A stretch of DNA of 64,000 nt from Nocardia jejuensis NBRC 103114 (GCF_001613145.1 NZ_BDBU01000043.1:80020-144019), one strand, 5' to 3'. Positions 36,491 to 45,049 are shown, counted from the first letter of the stretch. Numbers and translations: made by a program. The notes: a model not told the origin generated them from the sequence alone.

Positions 36491-36577
36491 GATCGTCCTT
36501 CGGATTCGTATCGGTCGACCGGGATCCTCGTCGATCACACCGGTCCGCTTGGAGTCGTCAGTGCCCCAAGGAAAGTG

Positions 36578-36617
36578 CACTCTTTGAGTGAACACTTGTA
36601 CACCCGACAGTGTCACT
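36578..36617. promoter_or_regulatory. Cluster of palindromes upstream of the membrane desaturase
   Basis: CACTC-TTT-GAGTG (36578-36590) and AGTG-T-CACT (36609-36617) are perfect small palindromes within an AAGTG...CACTT frame. They lie about 90-130 bases upstream of the desaturase start, a position typical for a repressor. The regulator is not in the window. Confidence 0.45.
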
Positions 36618-36750
36618 AGAACACGTTCGCCGTCAACCCCCGAGCACGTGCCGCGGTGACGGCATCGGACGGCACGGGACGGCGAAGACCGAAGGCCGGT
36701 GACAGGCGGCGGGACGATCGCCGCGAAATCGGCCGTAGTGCCGGACCCGG

Positions 36751-36774
36751 CCCGGACTCCCCCGAGAGTCCGGG
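36751..36774 (-). terminator. Hairpin downstream of the small secreted protein gene
   Basis: CCCGGACTC and GAGTCCGGG form perfect 9-bp arms around CCCCGA, 8 bases beyond the stop of the leftward gene at 36783. Confidence 0.6.
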
Positions 36775-36782
36775 TCCCGGGA

Positions 36783-37037
36783 TCAGTTGGGCGTGCAGAC
36801 GATGGTGGCGAACTTGGCGGTACCCCGCCATTCGGTCTGCGCGACGCCCGCGGCCTGGCGCTTGCCCTTCTTCGCCTCGACCGTCACCGCGGGCAGCTGT
36901 TCGCCCGCCCAGGTCTGCGCGGTGCAGGTGTAGGTGGGCAGGCCCGCCTGCGCGGGGGCGACGACCCCCGCCACACCGAAGACCGGCGCGAGGGCGAATA
37001 CGGCGACGGGCACGATAATCGACAACCTACGGCTCAC
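36783..37037 (-). CDS. Small secreted hypothetical protein
   Basis: 84 residues from GTG 37037, with GAGGAG upstream. A classical signal peptide (MSRRLSIIVPVAVFALAP...PAQAG) leaves a mature domain of about 52 residues with two cysteines (TYTCTAQTW and ATIVCTPN), probably one disulfide, and a basic middle (EAKKGKR). This resembles the many small exported two-cysteine proteins of Nocardia and mycobacteria, none of known function. A terminator follows. Confidence 0.7.
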   Translation of the reverse strand: MSRRLSIIVPVAVFALAPVFGVAGVVAPAQAGLPTYTCTAQTWAGEQLPAVTVEAKKGKRQAAGVAQTEWRGTAKFATIVCTPN

Positions 37038-37160
37038 AATTTCTCCTCATGCGAAATCGGGGCGACCAGCGAATCAGTGGCCAGATTCTCGCACGTGCGG
37101 GGACCGCGCGCCCGGCACACCGGCGAACCACCCGCGCCGGGCACGGCAGTCCGCGGCTCG

Positions 37161-38150
37161 TCAATCCGGCGTACCGGCGCCCCAGTCGTACTCGATTCCG
37201 GTGAGTTTCTCACTCATGCGCCACAGCGCGCGAGCCTGAATCCGGCTGTAGGCCAAAGGATTACGGAGGGTCCGGCGCGGATACCCGAAGGACTCGAACG
37301 CGGGGCCGAGGTAGGCGTTGCCCGGCAGGGACGGCATGGTCGCGGCGTAGAGCTGCGGAAGAGCACCCATGCGGTCGGGCTGAGCCATCGAGACCAGCAG
37401 TCGCTGCTGCAGTGCGGCGAGCCTGGCACCCGCGCCCTTCTCGCCGCCGGCGTCGTAGAGATGGGTGGCGGAGAGTCCGGGGTGCGCGGCCACCGCGGTG
37501 AGGGTGGACCCGGCCGCCCGGGCGCGACGATCCAGTTCCGCGGTGAACAGCAGATTGGCCAGCTTGGACTGGCTGTAGGCGAGCCAGCGCACGTACAGCA
37601 CGCGCCAGTTCGGGTCGGCCCAGTTGATCATTCCGCCCCACGCCGCGATGGAGGACACCGTCACCACCCGGGGCGCGGGGGCGCGCAGCAACGCGGGCAG
37701 CAACAGTCCGGTGAAGGCGTAATGGCCCAGATGATTCGTGCCGAACTGGGCGTCGAAACCCTGACTGGTGCGAATGTGCTTGGGCAGCGCCATGACTCCG
37801 GCGTTGTTCACCAGGATGTCGATCGGGCTCTCGCGCACGTCCAGATGATCGGCGGCGCGGCGGACCGAGGTCAGATCGGCCAGATCCAGCGGCACCACTT
37901 CGGGTTTGGGGCCGGTGGCGGCCTCGGTCACCTGCTCCAGTGCCGCCGCCGCCTTGACCTCGTTGCGGCAGGCCATCAGCACCTGCGCACCCCGGGCGGC
38001 CAGGGCTTCGGCGGTGCGCAGACCCAGTCCGCTGTTCGCACCGGTGACCACGGCGGTCTTACCGGTCAGGTCGGGAATGTCCGCCGCCGTCCAGCGGCGC
38101 GGGAGGAAAGGAATGGATGCCACGGCCCGATCGGACTGCACCTCGGCCAT
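37161..38150 (-). CDS. Short-chain dehydrogenase/reductase (retinol dehydrogenase-like)
   Basis: 329 residues; ATG 38150 is chosen because GAGGAG lies 10 bases upstream, whereas GTG 38159 is too close. The Rossmann motif TGANSGLG (36-43), NNAGVM and the active site SS...YSQSK are intact (Ser, Tyr, Lys all present). Length and GLG-motif fit the protochlorophyllide/retinol dehydrogenase group, which uses NADP(H) on lipophilic alcohols and ketones. A 7-bp inverted repeat flanking a TGTCTCAGAC motif lies just upstream. Confidence 0.9.
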   Translation of the reverse strand: MAEVQSDRAVASIPFLPRRWTAADIPDLTGKTAVVTGANSGLGLRTAEALAARGAQVLMACRNEVKAAAALEQVTEAATGPKPEVVPLDLADLTSVRRAADHLDVRESPIDILVNNAGVMALPKHIRTSQGFDAQFGTNHLGHYAFTGLLLPALLRAPAPRVVTVSSIAAWGGMINWADPNWRVLYVRWLAYSQSKLANLLFTAELDRRARAAGSTLTAVAAHPGLSATHLYDAGGEKGAGARLAALQQRLLVSMAQPDRMGALPQLYAATMPSLPGNAYLGPAFESFGYPRRTLRNPLAYSRIQARALWRMSEKLTGIEYDWGAGTPD

Positions 38151-38169
38151 ACCGGTCACGCTCCTCTGT

Positions 38170-38196
38170 GTAGATTTACCGTCTGAGACAATCTAC
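38170..38196. promoter_or_regulatory. Inverted repeat GTAGATT-N13-AATCTAC enclosing GTCTGAGAC
   Basis: It lies 20-46 bases upstream of the leftward dehydrogenase and about 75-100 bases upstream of the rightward holin-like gene. The enclosed ACCGTCTGAGACA (13 bases) recurs exactly at 44031-44043 before an ABC1 kinase gene. Confidence 0.55.
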
Positions 38197-38269
38197 CCCG
38201 CAGTGCTACGATGCGACAGTTCGCGCGGCGTACGGACATGCGCGACGACGTCGACAGAGGGGGCCACAC

Positions 38270-38764
38270 ATGGCGAGCTACCGATCCAGCTATGGCACAG
38301 CAGCCGAGGAACCGGGCTCCCCCGATAACCTCGGCGGCGTCGAGGAGGCAGCCCGGCTCCTGCTCTCCGAGCTGATCACCTACCTGGCCCCGAGGGTGCG
38401 GCGCGCCCGGAAATTCCTGATCACCGAGCTGATTCGGGTGTCGATCGCCGTAGCGGCGCTGGCGTTCGCGCTCGTCGCGGGTGTCTACGGCACGATCTAC
38501 TTCTTCGCCTTCCTCACCGAGTTGTTCACCCGGTGGATGCCGCACTGGGCGGCGCTCGGCGCCGTCGCCGCGATCATGCTGGTGCCCGCCGCCGGCGCCG
38601 CGGTGCTCGGTCTCTGGCAGATCTATCGGATGCGCACCGTGCGCGCCGCCACCGGCGCGGCCGCCCAGGCGAGCGCGGTGGTTCGAGACTTCGCCCGTCA
38701 GGATCCGCACGCCGCCAAGGGTTTCCGAGCCGAGCGCCACCGCCGGGAGCCCGTCCGGGGATAG
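38270..38764 (+). CDS. Phage holin superfamily III-like membrane protein (Holin-X type)
   Basis: 164 residues with two transmembrane helices (about 62-88 and 96-120: VAALAFALVAGVYGTIYFFAFL; ALGAVAAIMLVPAAGAAVLGL). An acidic amphipathic N-terminus containing GGVEEAARLLLSELITYLAPRVRRA and an arginine-rich tail fit the DUF1469 / Holin-X family. Despite the name these chromosomal actinobacterial proteins are not phage-derived in context; their role is unknown. No prophage genes are near. It faces the ketoacyl synthase gene in the same direction after 233 bases. Confidence 0.8.
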   Translation: MASYRSSYGTAAEEPGSPDNLGGVEEAARLLLSELITYLAPRVRRARKFLITELIRVSIAVAALAFALVAGVYGTIYFFAFLTELFTRWMPHWAALGAVAAIMLVPAAGAAVLGLWQIYRMRTVRAATGAAAQASAVVRDFARQDPHAAKGFRAERHRREPVRG

Positions 38765-38997
38765 CAGGAACCGCACTCTCCCGCCGTTCTGTCTGGGACG
38801 ATCATGGGCGGGTGCGGACCCGCAGCTGTCGACGCGCTGGGCCGCGACGTTCGTGCGCCCGGTCGCGGCATTCGGCCCCAGCGGGCCGGTCAGGAAGTAT
38901 CCGGAGTTCGCCGCACCCGACGCCGGTATTGCGATTAGCCTCCTCGGAACCGCGATTTCGTTGCAGTACTTGCCGATTGGTTGCGAAGGATCCAGCA

Positions 38998-40257
38998 GTG
39001 CAGACGCTCGAGAATTTCTCCACCCGTAACGGCGGCTTCCGGAACGTAGTGGTCACGGCGGTGGAGATGACCACCTCGATCGCTCCGGACACCGAGGGGA
39101 CCTGGCAGGGACTGCTCGCGGGAGCCAGCGGAATCCGGACGCTGACCGACCCGGATATCGTGCGGCTCGGCCTGCCGGTCACCATCGGCGGCAAACTGGT
39201 GCGGGATCCGACCGAGGATCTGGATCGAGTGCGCAAGCGGCGAATGTCCTATGTGCAGCAGATGGCCTTCGCCATGGGAAAGCGGCTGTGGGACAACGCC
39301 GGACGGCCCGAGGTGGATCAGGATCGGCTCGGTGTGTGCATCGGCACCGGGCTCGGCGGTGCGGACGCCATCGTCGAGGCCAACGACGCGCTGCGCGAGC
39401 ACGGCTATCGCAAGGTGTCCCCCTTCGCGGTCCCGATGAGCATGCCCAACGGCGTGTCCGGTGTGGTGGGCCTCGAGATCGGCGCCCGCGCGAGCATCGT
39501 CACGCCGGTCTCCGCGTGTGCCTCCGGATGCGAGGCGCTGGTGCACGCCTGGCGCGCGATCATCCTGGGCGAGGCCGACATGATCGTGGCCGGCGGCGTC
39601 GAGGGTTACATCAATCCCGTTGCCATTGCCGGGTTCTCGATGGCGCGGGCGCTGAGCACCCGCTCGGACGCGCCCGAGCGGGCGTCGCGGCCGTTCGACC
39701 GGGATCGTGACGGCTTCGTCTTCGGTGAGTCCGCCGCACTGCTGCTGATCGAGTCCGAGGAGCACGCCCGGGCCCGGGGCGCGAAACCGCTGGCCCGACT
39801 ATTGGGCGCGGGACTGACCGCCGACGGCTACCACTTGGTCGCCCCGGATCCGGACGGCACCGGCTGCGCGCGGGCCATGCGGCGCGCGCTCGAGACCGCC
39901 GGGGTCACGCCGACCGAGGTGGATCACGTCAACGCGCACGCGACCGGCACCACCATGGGAGATCTGGCCGAGGCCAAGGGCATTGCCGCGGCGGTCGGCA
40001 CACACCCGTCGGTGTACGCGCCCAAATCAGCGCTCGGGCATTCGGTGGGGGCGGTCGGCGCGCTCGAGGCCGTGCTGTCGGTGCTGACCCTGCGCGATCA
40101 GGTCGTCCCGGCGACGCTGAACCTCGAGCATCCGGACCCCGCGATCGAGTTGGACGTGGTGCACACCGAGCCGCGGCGCACCGAAGTCCGCTTCGCACTG
40201 AACAATTCGTTCGGCTTCGGCGGGCACAATGCCGCGGTGCTGTTCGGGAGATACTGA
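38998..40257 (+). CDS. Beta-ketoacyl-ACP synthase, KasA/KasB (FabF) type
   Basis: 419 residues from GTG 38998, after GAAGGA. The active site is Cys174 in VSACASGCEA, His314 in VNAHATGTT, Lys343 and His348 in KSALGHS, and NSFGFGGHN at the C-terminus. These are the Mycobacterium KasA positions shifted by three. It condenses malonyl-ACP with long-chain acyl-ACP in FAS-II for mycolic acid precursors. It is a single gene here, away from the usual fabD-acpM-kasA-kasB cluster, so it may be an extra or specialised copy. Confidence 0.92.
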   Translation: MQTLENFSTRNGGFRNVVVTAVEMTTSIAPDTEGTWQGLLAGASGIRTLTDPDIVRLGLPVTIGGKLVRDPTEDLDRVRKRRMSYVQQMAFAMGKRLWDNAGRPEVDQDRLGVCIGTGLGGADAIVEANDALREHGYRKVSPFAVPMSMPNGVSGVVGLEIGARASIVTPVSACASGCEALVHAWRAIILGEADMIVAGGVEGYINPVAIAGFSMARALSTRSDAPERASRPFDRDRDGFVFGESAALLLIESEEHARARGAKPLARLLGAGLTADGYHLVAPDPDGTGCARAMRRALETAGVTPTEVDHVNAHATGTTMGDLAEAKGIAAAVGTHPSVYAPKSALGHSVGAVGALEAVLSVLTLRDQVVPATLNLEHPDPAIELDVVHTEPRRTEVRFALNNSFGFGGHNAAVLFGRY

Positions 40258-40427
40258 GCTGTTCGGGAGACCGGGCCGGTCGCTGTTCGCGCCACCCCGA
40301 CGCGCTGTGTCGTGCGGGACGGCACCGACCCACGCCCTGTCCCCCTCCGCACGGTCCTGACCGCGCGGTAGCCCCGCACGACACTGTCCGGACCCACCGG
40401 TCCGCGGCGCGGTGCGAGACCCGTCCC

Positions 40428-41357
40428 TCACCTTTCGAACCGCGTCATCCGCTCGGCCAGGTACTCGTCGATCCGTCGCAGGGCGGCGGGACGGGTCAGG
40501 CGGGCACGCAGCCCGGTCAGCCTGTCCGCCTGCAGGACTCGTGCGGCCAGGCGGGCACCGCCGGGCGAGATCCGGGTGGCGAGAAACAGTGCCCGCGCCT
40601 CGACCGGCGTGGGCACCACCGCCGGATTGCGCCCCGCCACCCGGACGATGGTGCGCGCGATGATCTCGGGGCTGTGCGCGACACGGCTGTGCGCGACACG
40701 GCGCCGGCCCGGCGCGGACACGCTCGGGGTCCGGGCAGCCGCGTCCGCGTCGTCACCGTCGGCGTCACGTTCCTCGTAGATGCCCGTGTGCACCAGGGAC
40801 GGACAGACCGCCGTGACCCCCACCCCGGTGCCCGCGAACTCCAATCTCATTCCCTCCGTGAGCATCTGGGCCGCCGCCTCGGTGGTGCAGTACAGCGTGC
40901 TGAGCGGTATCGGCGCGAAGGCCGCCACGGAGGTCACATTGATGATCCGCCCGCCCCGGCCGGACTCCACCATCTGCTGCCCGAAATACCTCGACCCGTA
41001 CACCAGACCCCACACGTTGACGCCCATGAGCCGTTCCCAGTCCTCGAGCGTGTGGTCGAGAAACGCTCCGGACGTGGTGTATCCGGCGTTGTTGACCAGC
41101 ACCCGGGGCGTGCCGAACTCCGCGGCCACGTCCTCGGCGAAGGTCTCCATGGCCGCCGGATCCGCGACGTCCACCGCGTACGGCGTGGCCGTGCCGCCGA
41201 ACGCCTCGATGGTCTCCGCGGTCCGCACCGCACGTCGTTTGTCCAGATCCGCAGCGATGACGACGGCTCGTTCGCGCGCGAAGCGCTCGGCCACCGCCCG
41301 GCCGATGCCGCCTCCGGCACCGGTGACGACGACAACCTCGTTCTCGAAGCCGGTCAT
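40428..41357 (-). CDS. Short-chain dehydrogenase-like protein lacking the catalytic lysine
   Basis: 309 residues from ATG 41357. The Rossmann part is intact (VTGAGGGIG, then VNNAGYT), and Ser143 and Tyr156 are present, but the YxxxK motif reads YCTTE: Glu160 replaces the lysine that lowers the tyrosine pKa. The C-terminal half contains a VAHSRVAHS tandem repeat and an arginine-rich end (RLTRPAALRRIDEYLAERMTRFER). It faces a divergent paralogue with the shared segment TPYAVDVADP. It is either an enzyme with unusual chemistry or a non-catalytic binding protein. Confidence 0.85.
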   Translation of the reverse strand: MTGFENEVVVVTGAGGGIGRAVAERFARERAVVIAADLDKRRAVRTAETIEAFGGTATPYAVDVADPAAMETFAEDVAAEFGTPRVLVNNAGYTTSGAFLDHTLEDWERLMGVNVWGLVYGSRYFGQQMVESGRGGRIINVTSVAAFAPIPLSTLYCTTEAAAQMLTEGMRLEFAGTGVGVTAVCPSLVHTGIYEERDADGDDADAAARTPSVSAPGRRRVAHSRVAHSPEIIARTIVRVAGRNPAVVPTPVEARALFLATRISPGGARLAARVLQADRLTGLRARLTRPAALRRIDEYLAERMTRFER

Positions 41358-41398
41358 GAGGTCCCCTGTTCCACGGCCGCGACACCAGATCCTGCCCG

Positions 41399-41419
41399 GT
41401 ACTGTCCCAGACACAGTAC
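41399..41419. promoter_or_regulatory. Inverted repeat GTACTGT-N7-ACAGTAC between divergent dehydrogenase paralogues
   Basis: Perfect 7-bp arms enclose CCCAGAC, overlapping a GTCCCAGAC motif seen again at 44944-44952. It lies 42 bases from one start and 34 from the other, so a bound protein could control both genes. Confidence 0.7.
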
Positions 41420-41452
41420 ACTCCGAACTCCAGCCGGAGGAGCAGACGACAG

Positions 41453-42451
41453 ATGCCGAAACCATCTCGACCGCAACGATTTCGACCGCGGATCGCCGTG
41501 GTCACCGGAGCCGGCAGTGGCATCGGCCGCGGCTCGGCCAAGGCGCTCGCGGCGCGCGGAGCGGAGGTGATCGTCGCCGACATCAACTTCGCGACCGCGA
41601 AAGACACTGTCGCACAGATTCGTTCGGCAGGCGGTTCGGCGACGCCCTATGCGGTTGATGTGGCCGATCCGCTGTCGATGGAGGCGTTCGCCCACTACGT
41701 GCGCACCTGCCACGGGGTGCCCGATGTGGTGGTCAACAATGCCGGAATCGTGGTCGGCGGACCGTTCTTCGACATCCGACCGGCCGACCTGCACCGAATC
41801 ATCGATGTGAACCTGACGGCGGTCGTGCACGGCTCCCAGCTCTTCGCCGCCCAGATGGCCGAGCGCGGACAGGGCGGGCAACTGGTCAACGTCTCCTCCA
41901 TCGCGGCGTTCAACGCGATCCGGCTCGGCACCCCCTACAGCGTCACTTCCGCGGCGGTGAAGCATTTCAGCCAGACGTTGCGGGTCGAACTCGCGCCGCG
42001 GGGCATCGGCGTCACGGTGATCTGCCCCGGGCTGATCGCGACGAATCTGGCCGCCACCGCCGTGCTCGCCACGCTGAGCCCCGAGCAGGTCGCCATCACC
42101 CGGCAGATCGTCGTGAAAGCCATGACGCTGCTCGGCATGCATCCGGATCGAGCGGGCCACAAGATCGTCGAGGCCGCCGCCGCGAACCGGGCGATGTTGG
42201 CGCTGCGCACCGAATCGTGGCTGGCCCACCTCCTGACTCGCGCGTTCCCGGGTCTCACCCGGGCCCTGATGCGCGTCGTCAGCGGCCCGGAGGTGGAGCG
42301 AGCGGTCCGGTTCGTCATCGACCATCCCACCGTGCTCGGCGTGGCCCGGGAGGCGGCCGAACTCATGCCACAAAGGCCCGGTCTGCAAACCTATTGGGAA
42401 CCACCGGAATACGATGATCCGCCAGTACCACCCACACCGATGAGGAGATGA
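41453..42451 (+). CDS. Short-chain dehydrogenase-like protein lacking the catalytic lysine (paralogue)
   Basis: 332 residues; GGAGGAG precedes the ATG. VVTGAGSGIGRG, VVNNAGIV and Ser149 in NVSSIAAF are standard. The active motif reads YSVTSAAVK: Tyr162 is present but residue 166 is Ser, not Lys (Lys170 is four residues further on). A long C-terminal extension carries helices (LLTRAFPGLTRALMR) and a proline-rich end (PPVPPTPMRR). It is divergent from a paralogue with a different substitution at the same site. Its stop overlaps the start of a 42-residue membrane peptide. Confidence 0.87.
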   Translation: MPKPSRPQRFRPRIAVVTGAGSGIGRGSAKALAARGAEVIVADINFATAKDTVAQIRSAGGSATPYAVDVADPLSMEAFAHYVRTCHGVPDVVVNNAGIVVGGPFFDIRPADLHRIIDVNLTAVVHGSQLFAAQMAERGQGGQLVNVSSIAAFNAIRLGTPYSVTSAAVKHFSQTLRVELAPRGIGVTVICPGLIATNLAATAVLATLSPEQVAITRQIVVKAMTLLGMHPDRAGHKIVEAAAANRAMLALRTESWLAHLLTRAFPGLTRALMRVVSGPEVERAVRFVIDHPTVLGVAREAAELMPQRPGLQTYWEPPEYDDPPVPPTPMRR

Positions 42452-42576
42452 GCACGATGGGCGAACGCCCAACCGACGCCGAACCACCCACCCCCCGGAA
42501 CCTGCTGATCCTGGCATTCCTCGCACTCACGATCGTCGGCGCACTGGTCACCGCCGCCATGGTGGTCGGCGGCTGA
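42448..42576 (+). CDS. Small single-pass membrane protein (42 aa)
   Basis: The ATG overlaps the preceding stop (ATGA) with AGGAG just upstream. A short acidic/proline N-terminus (STMGERPTDAEPPTPRN) is followed by one hydrophobic helix (LLILAFLALTIVGALVTAAM) to the end. Tight coupling to the dehydrogenase gene suggests a membrane partner or anchor. It is too short for any family call, but the translational coupling supports that it is real. Confidence 0.65.
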   Translation: MSTMGERPTDAEPPTPRNLLILAFLALTIVGALVTAAMVVGG

Positions 42577-42583
42577 CCCGAAC

Positions 42584-43921
42584 TCAGGCGGCTTCGCCCG
42601 CCTCCGAATAACCGGGCAACCAGCGTTCCACCAGAGCCAGGAACGGCCCGTGCGCATCGAGCTGCGCACACACGCCGATGACGCCTGCCAGCACGCGCCC
42701 CAGCATGACCAGATCGGGGAGCTCCGGGGGTGTCCGCACGGCCATGGTGTTGTGCACGGACATGTTCTTCACATCCGTTGCGCGCAGCACGTGCTCCTGC
42801 AGCATCCGCCGGCTGATGTGCAGGTGCTCGCCGTCGAATTCGGCGACGATCGGCGCCACCATGTTCCGGATCGGGTCCAGGTCGAGTTCCTGCCCGGGCC
42901 GCACGAAACCGTTGTCGCGCAGGGCCGCCAGCAGGGCGTCGTAGTCCTGGCGCATGCCGAGCCGGGCCAGCTCCCCCACGATCGGCGGCAACCCGTCCGG
43001 CACGGCGATCGTCGCGCCGAAATCGATGATGCCCAGGCGACCGTCCTCGAGCAGTTGATAGTTGCCCGGATGCGGATCGCAATGCAGATAACCGACTCGC
43101 GCGGGTGAACCGAGTCCGAACTCCGCCAGCAGCATGCCGGCCCGATCACGCTGGGCCACGGTGCCTTCGGCGATGATCCGCGAGAGCGGCGTCGCCTCCA
43201 TCCATTCGGTGATCAGCACCTTCGGCGAACTCGCGATCACCCTGGGCACGAAGAAGTTCGGATCATCCGCGTACGCCTTGGCGAAGCGCCGCTGATGATC
43301 GGCCTCGAGCCGGTAGTCGAGCTCGTCGGCGGTGCGATCGACGAACTCCTCGATCAGCTCCTTCACGTTCACGCCCGGCATGAACACCCCGAAGGTGCCC
43401 GAAAGCATCCGCAGCAGTTTCAGATCCGACATCAGTGCCACGTCCGCGCCCGGGTATTGGATCTTCACCGCGACCCGGCGGCCGTCCTTCCACACCGCCC
43501 GATGCACCTGGCCGATACTGGCGGCGGCGATCGGCGTGTCCTGGAAACTCGCGAACCGTTCCCGCCAGCGGGTGCCGAGCTGCTCGTCCAGCACCCGCCG
43601 GGCCTGCGCGATCGGCATCGGCGGCGCCTGATTCTGCAAGCGCGAGAGCGCGTCCCGGTAGCGGTCCGCGAAGCGTGGCGGCACCGCCGCCTCGGCGACG
43701 CTGAGCGCCTGGCCGAGTTTCATGGCCCCGCCCTTGAGTTCGCCCAGGACCCGGAACACCTCATCGGCGGCCTTGTCCACCAGCGCCTCGTCGATGGCAC
43801 CGCGATCGGCGCCGGTCATGATCGCCTTGCCGGTGGCGGTCATCCGACGCGCCATGATGCCCATCGGGAGGGCGGCGATCTTCGCCGACCGGGCCAGGCC
43901 GGTACGCCTCTTGCCTGCCAT
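42584..43921 (-). CDS. ABC1/AarF (UbiB-like) atypical kinase
   Basis: 445 residues from ATG 43921; the upstream GAGGCACTC offers a ribosome site. It is a UbiB-family protein-kinase-like fold: KxGQ signature (GGAMKLGQALS), the Ala-rich nucleotide loop AAASIGQVHRA, Lys in VAVKIQYPG, HCDPHPGNY (catalytic-loop equivalent) and IIDFGA as the DFG motif. Relatives regulate ubiquinone/menaquinone or lipid trafficking and bind ATP with inhibited kinase activity. A second family member lies beyond the GntR regulator. Confidence 0.9.
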   Translation of the reverse strand: MAGKRRTGLARSAKIAALPMGIMARRMTATGKAIMTGADRGAIDEALVDKAADEVFRVLGELKGGAMKLGQALSVAEAAVPPRFADRYRDALSRLQNQAPPMPIAQARRVLDEQLGTRWRERFASFQDTPIAAASIGQVHRAVWKDGRRVAVKIQYPGADVALMSDLKLLRMLSGTFGVFMPGVNVKELIEEFVDRTADELDYRLEADHQRRFAKAYADDPNFFVPRVIASSPKVLITEWMEATPLSRIIAEGTVAQRDRAGMLLAEFGLGSPARVGYLHCDPHPGNYQLLEDGRLGIIDFGATIAVPDGLPPIVGELARLGMRQDYDALLAALRDNGFVRPGQELDLDPIRNMVAPIVAEFDGEHLHISRRMLQEHVLRATDVKNMSVHNTMAVRTPPELPDLVMLGRVLAGVIGVCAQLDAHGPFLALVERWLPGYSEAGEAA

Positions 43922-44000
43922 GAGTGCCTCGATTCCGTATCGCCGCCGAGCGCCCTCGGCGTCCACCGGCGGCGCGGTGTGGCGCGAGGATGATGTGAAC

Positions 44001-44057
44001 CGTGCCCCAGGGCACGATCCGAACCCTAGACCGTCTGAGACAGGTGGTCAAACCTGT
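44001..44057. promoter_or_regulatory. Regulatory cluster upstream of the ABC1 kinase: two palindromes and a GntR-like site
   Basis: CGTGCCC-CA-GGGCACG (44001-44016), then GTCTGAGAC (44033-44041), then ACAGGT-GGTCAA-ACCTGT (44040-44057). The last contains TGGTCAAACC, close to the FadR/GntR half-site pattern TGGT-N3-ACCA. It lies 80-136 bases upstream of the kinase start and right after the GntR gene, its probable binder. Confidence 0.55.
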
Positions 44058-44101
44058 TGCACCGCAGCACTTTAGACACGTCGACAACCGGCATGACAAA
44101 T

Positions 44102-44119
44102 CCCGGGCCGAGGCCCGGG
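44102..44119 (-). terminator. Hairpin after the GntR gene
   Basis: CCCGGGCC and GGCCCGGG are perfect 8-bp arms around GA, 19 bases beyond the GntR stop. Confidence 0.5.
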
Positions 44120-44137
44120 GATCGGATTCGAGAGGGA

Positions 44138-44914
44138 TCAGGCGGTGACCGCGTGCTCCCGTTCGAGCCCGTCGGAATCGACGCCGACCAGCTCGTCGAA
44201 GCGCGCGACCACTTTCTCGTGGTAGAGCGTGAACAGATCCTCGAACAGCGATACCTGCGCATCCGTCGGCCCGGCCTCGGACTCCCACACCGCCAGCAGC
44301 GCACGCCACACCAGCACGTGCATGTCCCCCGAGGCCGCGAAGTACGCCTCGACCGCCTCGGGCACCTCGAACAGCATCTCCCCCAACGAATTCAGCACCG
44401 CGCGCTGCATGGTGAGCCCCAGATCGGTGAGCAGCGTGCGCACCAGATCGACCTCGACGCCGAGCATCCGCGCCCGATCGGGACGATCGGCGCGAGCCAG
44501 CGCCTCCAATTCGTCGACCGCCGCGTGCAGCACCGCCGGATCACCGATCCGCCCGGCCTCGGTGTAGCTCAGAAGGGCCTCGAGCACGACGGCGCGCTCG
44601 GTCGCGACGATTCCGCGGAACATCTCCGCGGCCGCCTCCGGTGCGTGCATCGACAGCCGGAAGAGCCGCCGGTACACGTCCAATCCACCGGTGCCGCGCA
44701 CATCGCGCACGGCGAAACCGCGGCCTCTATGCGCGTCGACGAAGCCGTAGGACTCCAGGCGGCCCAGCACCAATTGCGCAGTGGCCCGGTTCATCTCGAA
44801 TTCCTCGGCGACCTGGCGAACGGACGGCATCAGGTCACCGGGCGCGTAGTCCCCGGACGCGACACGACGAGCGAGCTCGTCGGCAACATCGGCGACAACC
44901 GTCTGGGCACCCAT
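44138..44914 (-). CDS. GntR-family transcriptional regulator (FadR-like)
   Basis: 258 residues from ATG 44914, with AAAGGTGA upstream. The N-terminal winged helix is standard GntR (SGDYAPGDLMPSVRQVAEEFEMNRATAQLVLGRLES). The C-terminal all-helical domain (from about residue 75) is of the FCD/FadR type, which binds acyl-CoAs or organic acids. It lies between two ABC1 kinase genes, the leftward one (same strand) and the rightward one (divergent), and a GntR-like dyad lies before the former. It probably regulates both; the ligand is unknown. Confidence 0.88.
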   Translation of the reverse strand: MGAQTVVADVADELARRVASGDYAPGDLMPSVRQVAEEFEMNRATAQLVLGRLESYGFVDAHRGRGFAVRDVRGTGGLDVYRRLFRLSMHAPEAAAEMFRGIVATERAVVLEALLSYTEAGRIGDPAVLHAAVDELEALARADRPDRARMLGVEVDLVRTLLTDLGLTMQRAVLNSLGEMLFEVPEAVEAYFAASGDMHVLVWRALLAVWESEAGPTDAQVSLFEDLFTLYHEKVVARFDELVGVDSDGLEREHAVTA

Positions 44915-44943
44915 CCTGTCACCTTTCGACAACTATGCGACAC

Positions 44944-44952
44944 GTCCCAGAC
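44944..44952. promoter_or_regulatory. GTCCCAGAC motif upstream of the GntR gene
   Basis: The same 9-mer (with following A) occurs between the two divergent dehydrogenase genes at 41404-41412. It sits 30 bases from the GntR start; see the corresponding finding. Confidence 0.4.
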
Positions 44953-45049
44953 AGTTTAGGCTCTCGTATGCCAAACTGCACGTGCGCGCCACGGTGAGCC
45001 TCATGTGGGATCAGGCACAGCGCGCGCCGCGCACACAACGAGGTGAGCT

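Noticed and set aside
38270..38764. Holin-like gene as evidence for a prophage
   Set aside because: No integrase, capsid, terminase or lysin nearby; Holin-X-type proteins are ordinary chromosomal genes in actinobacteria.
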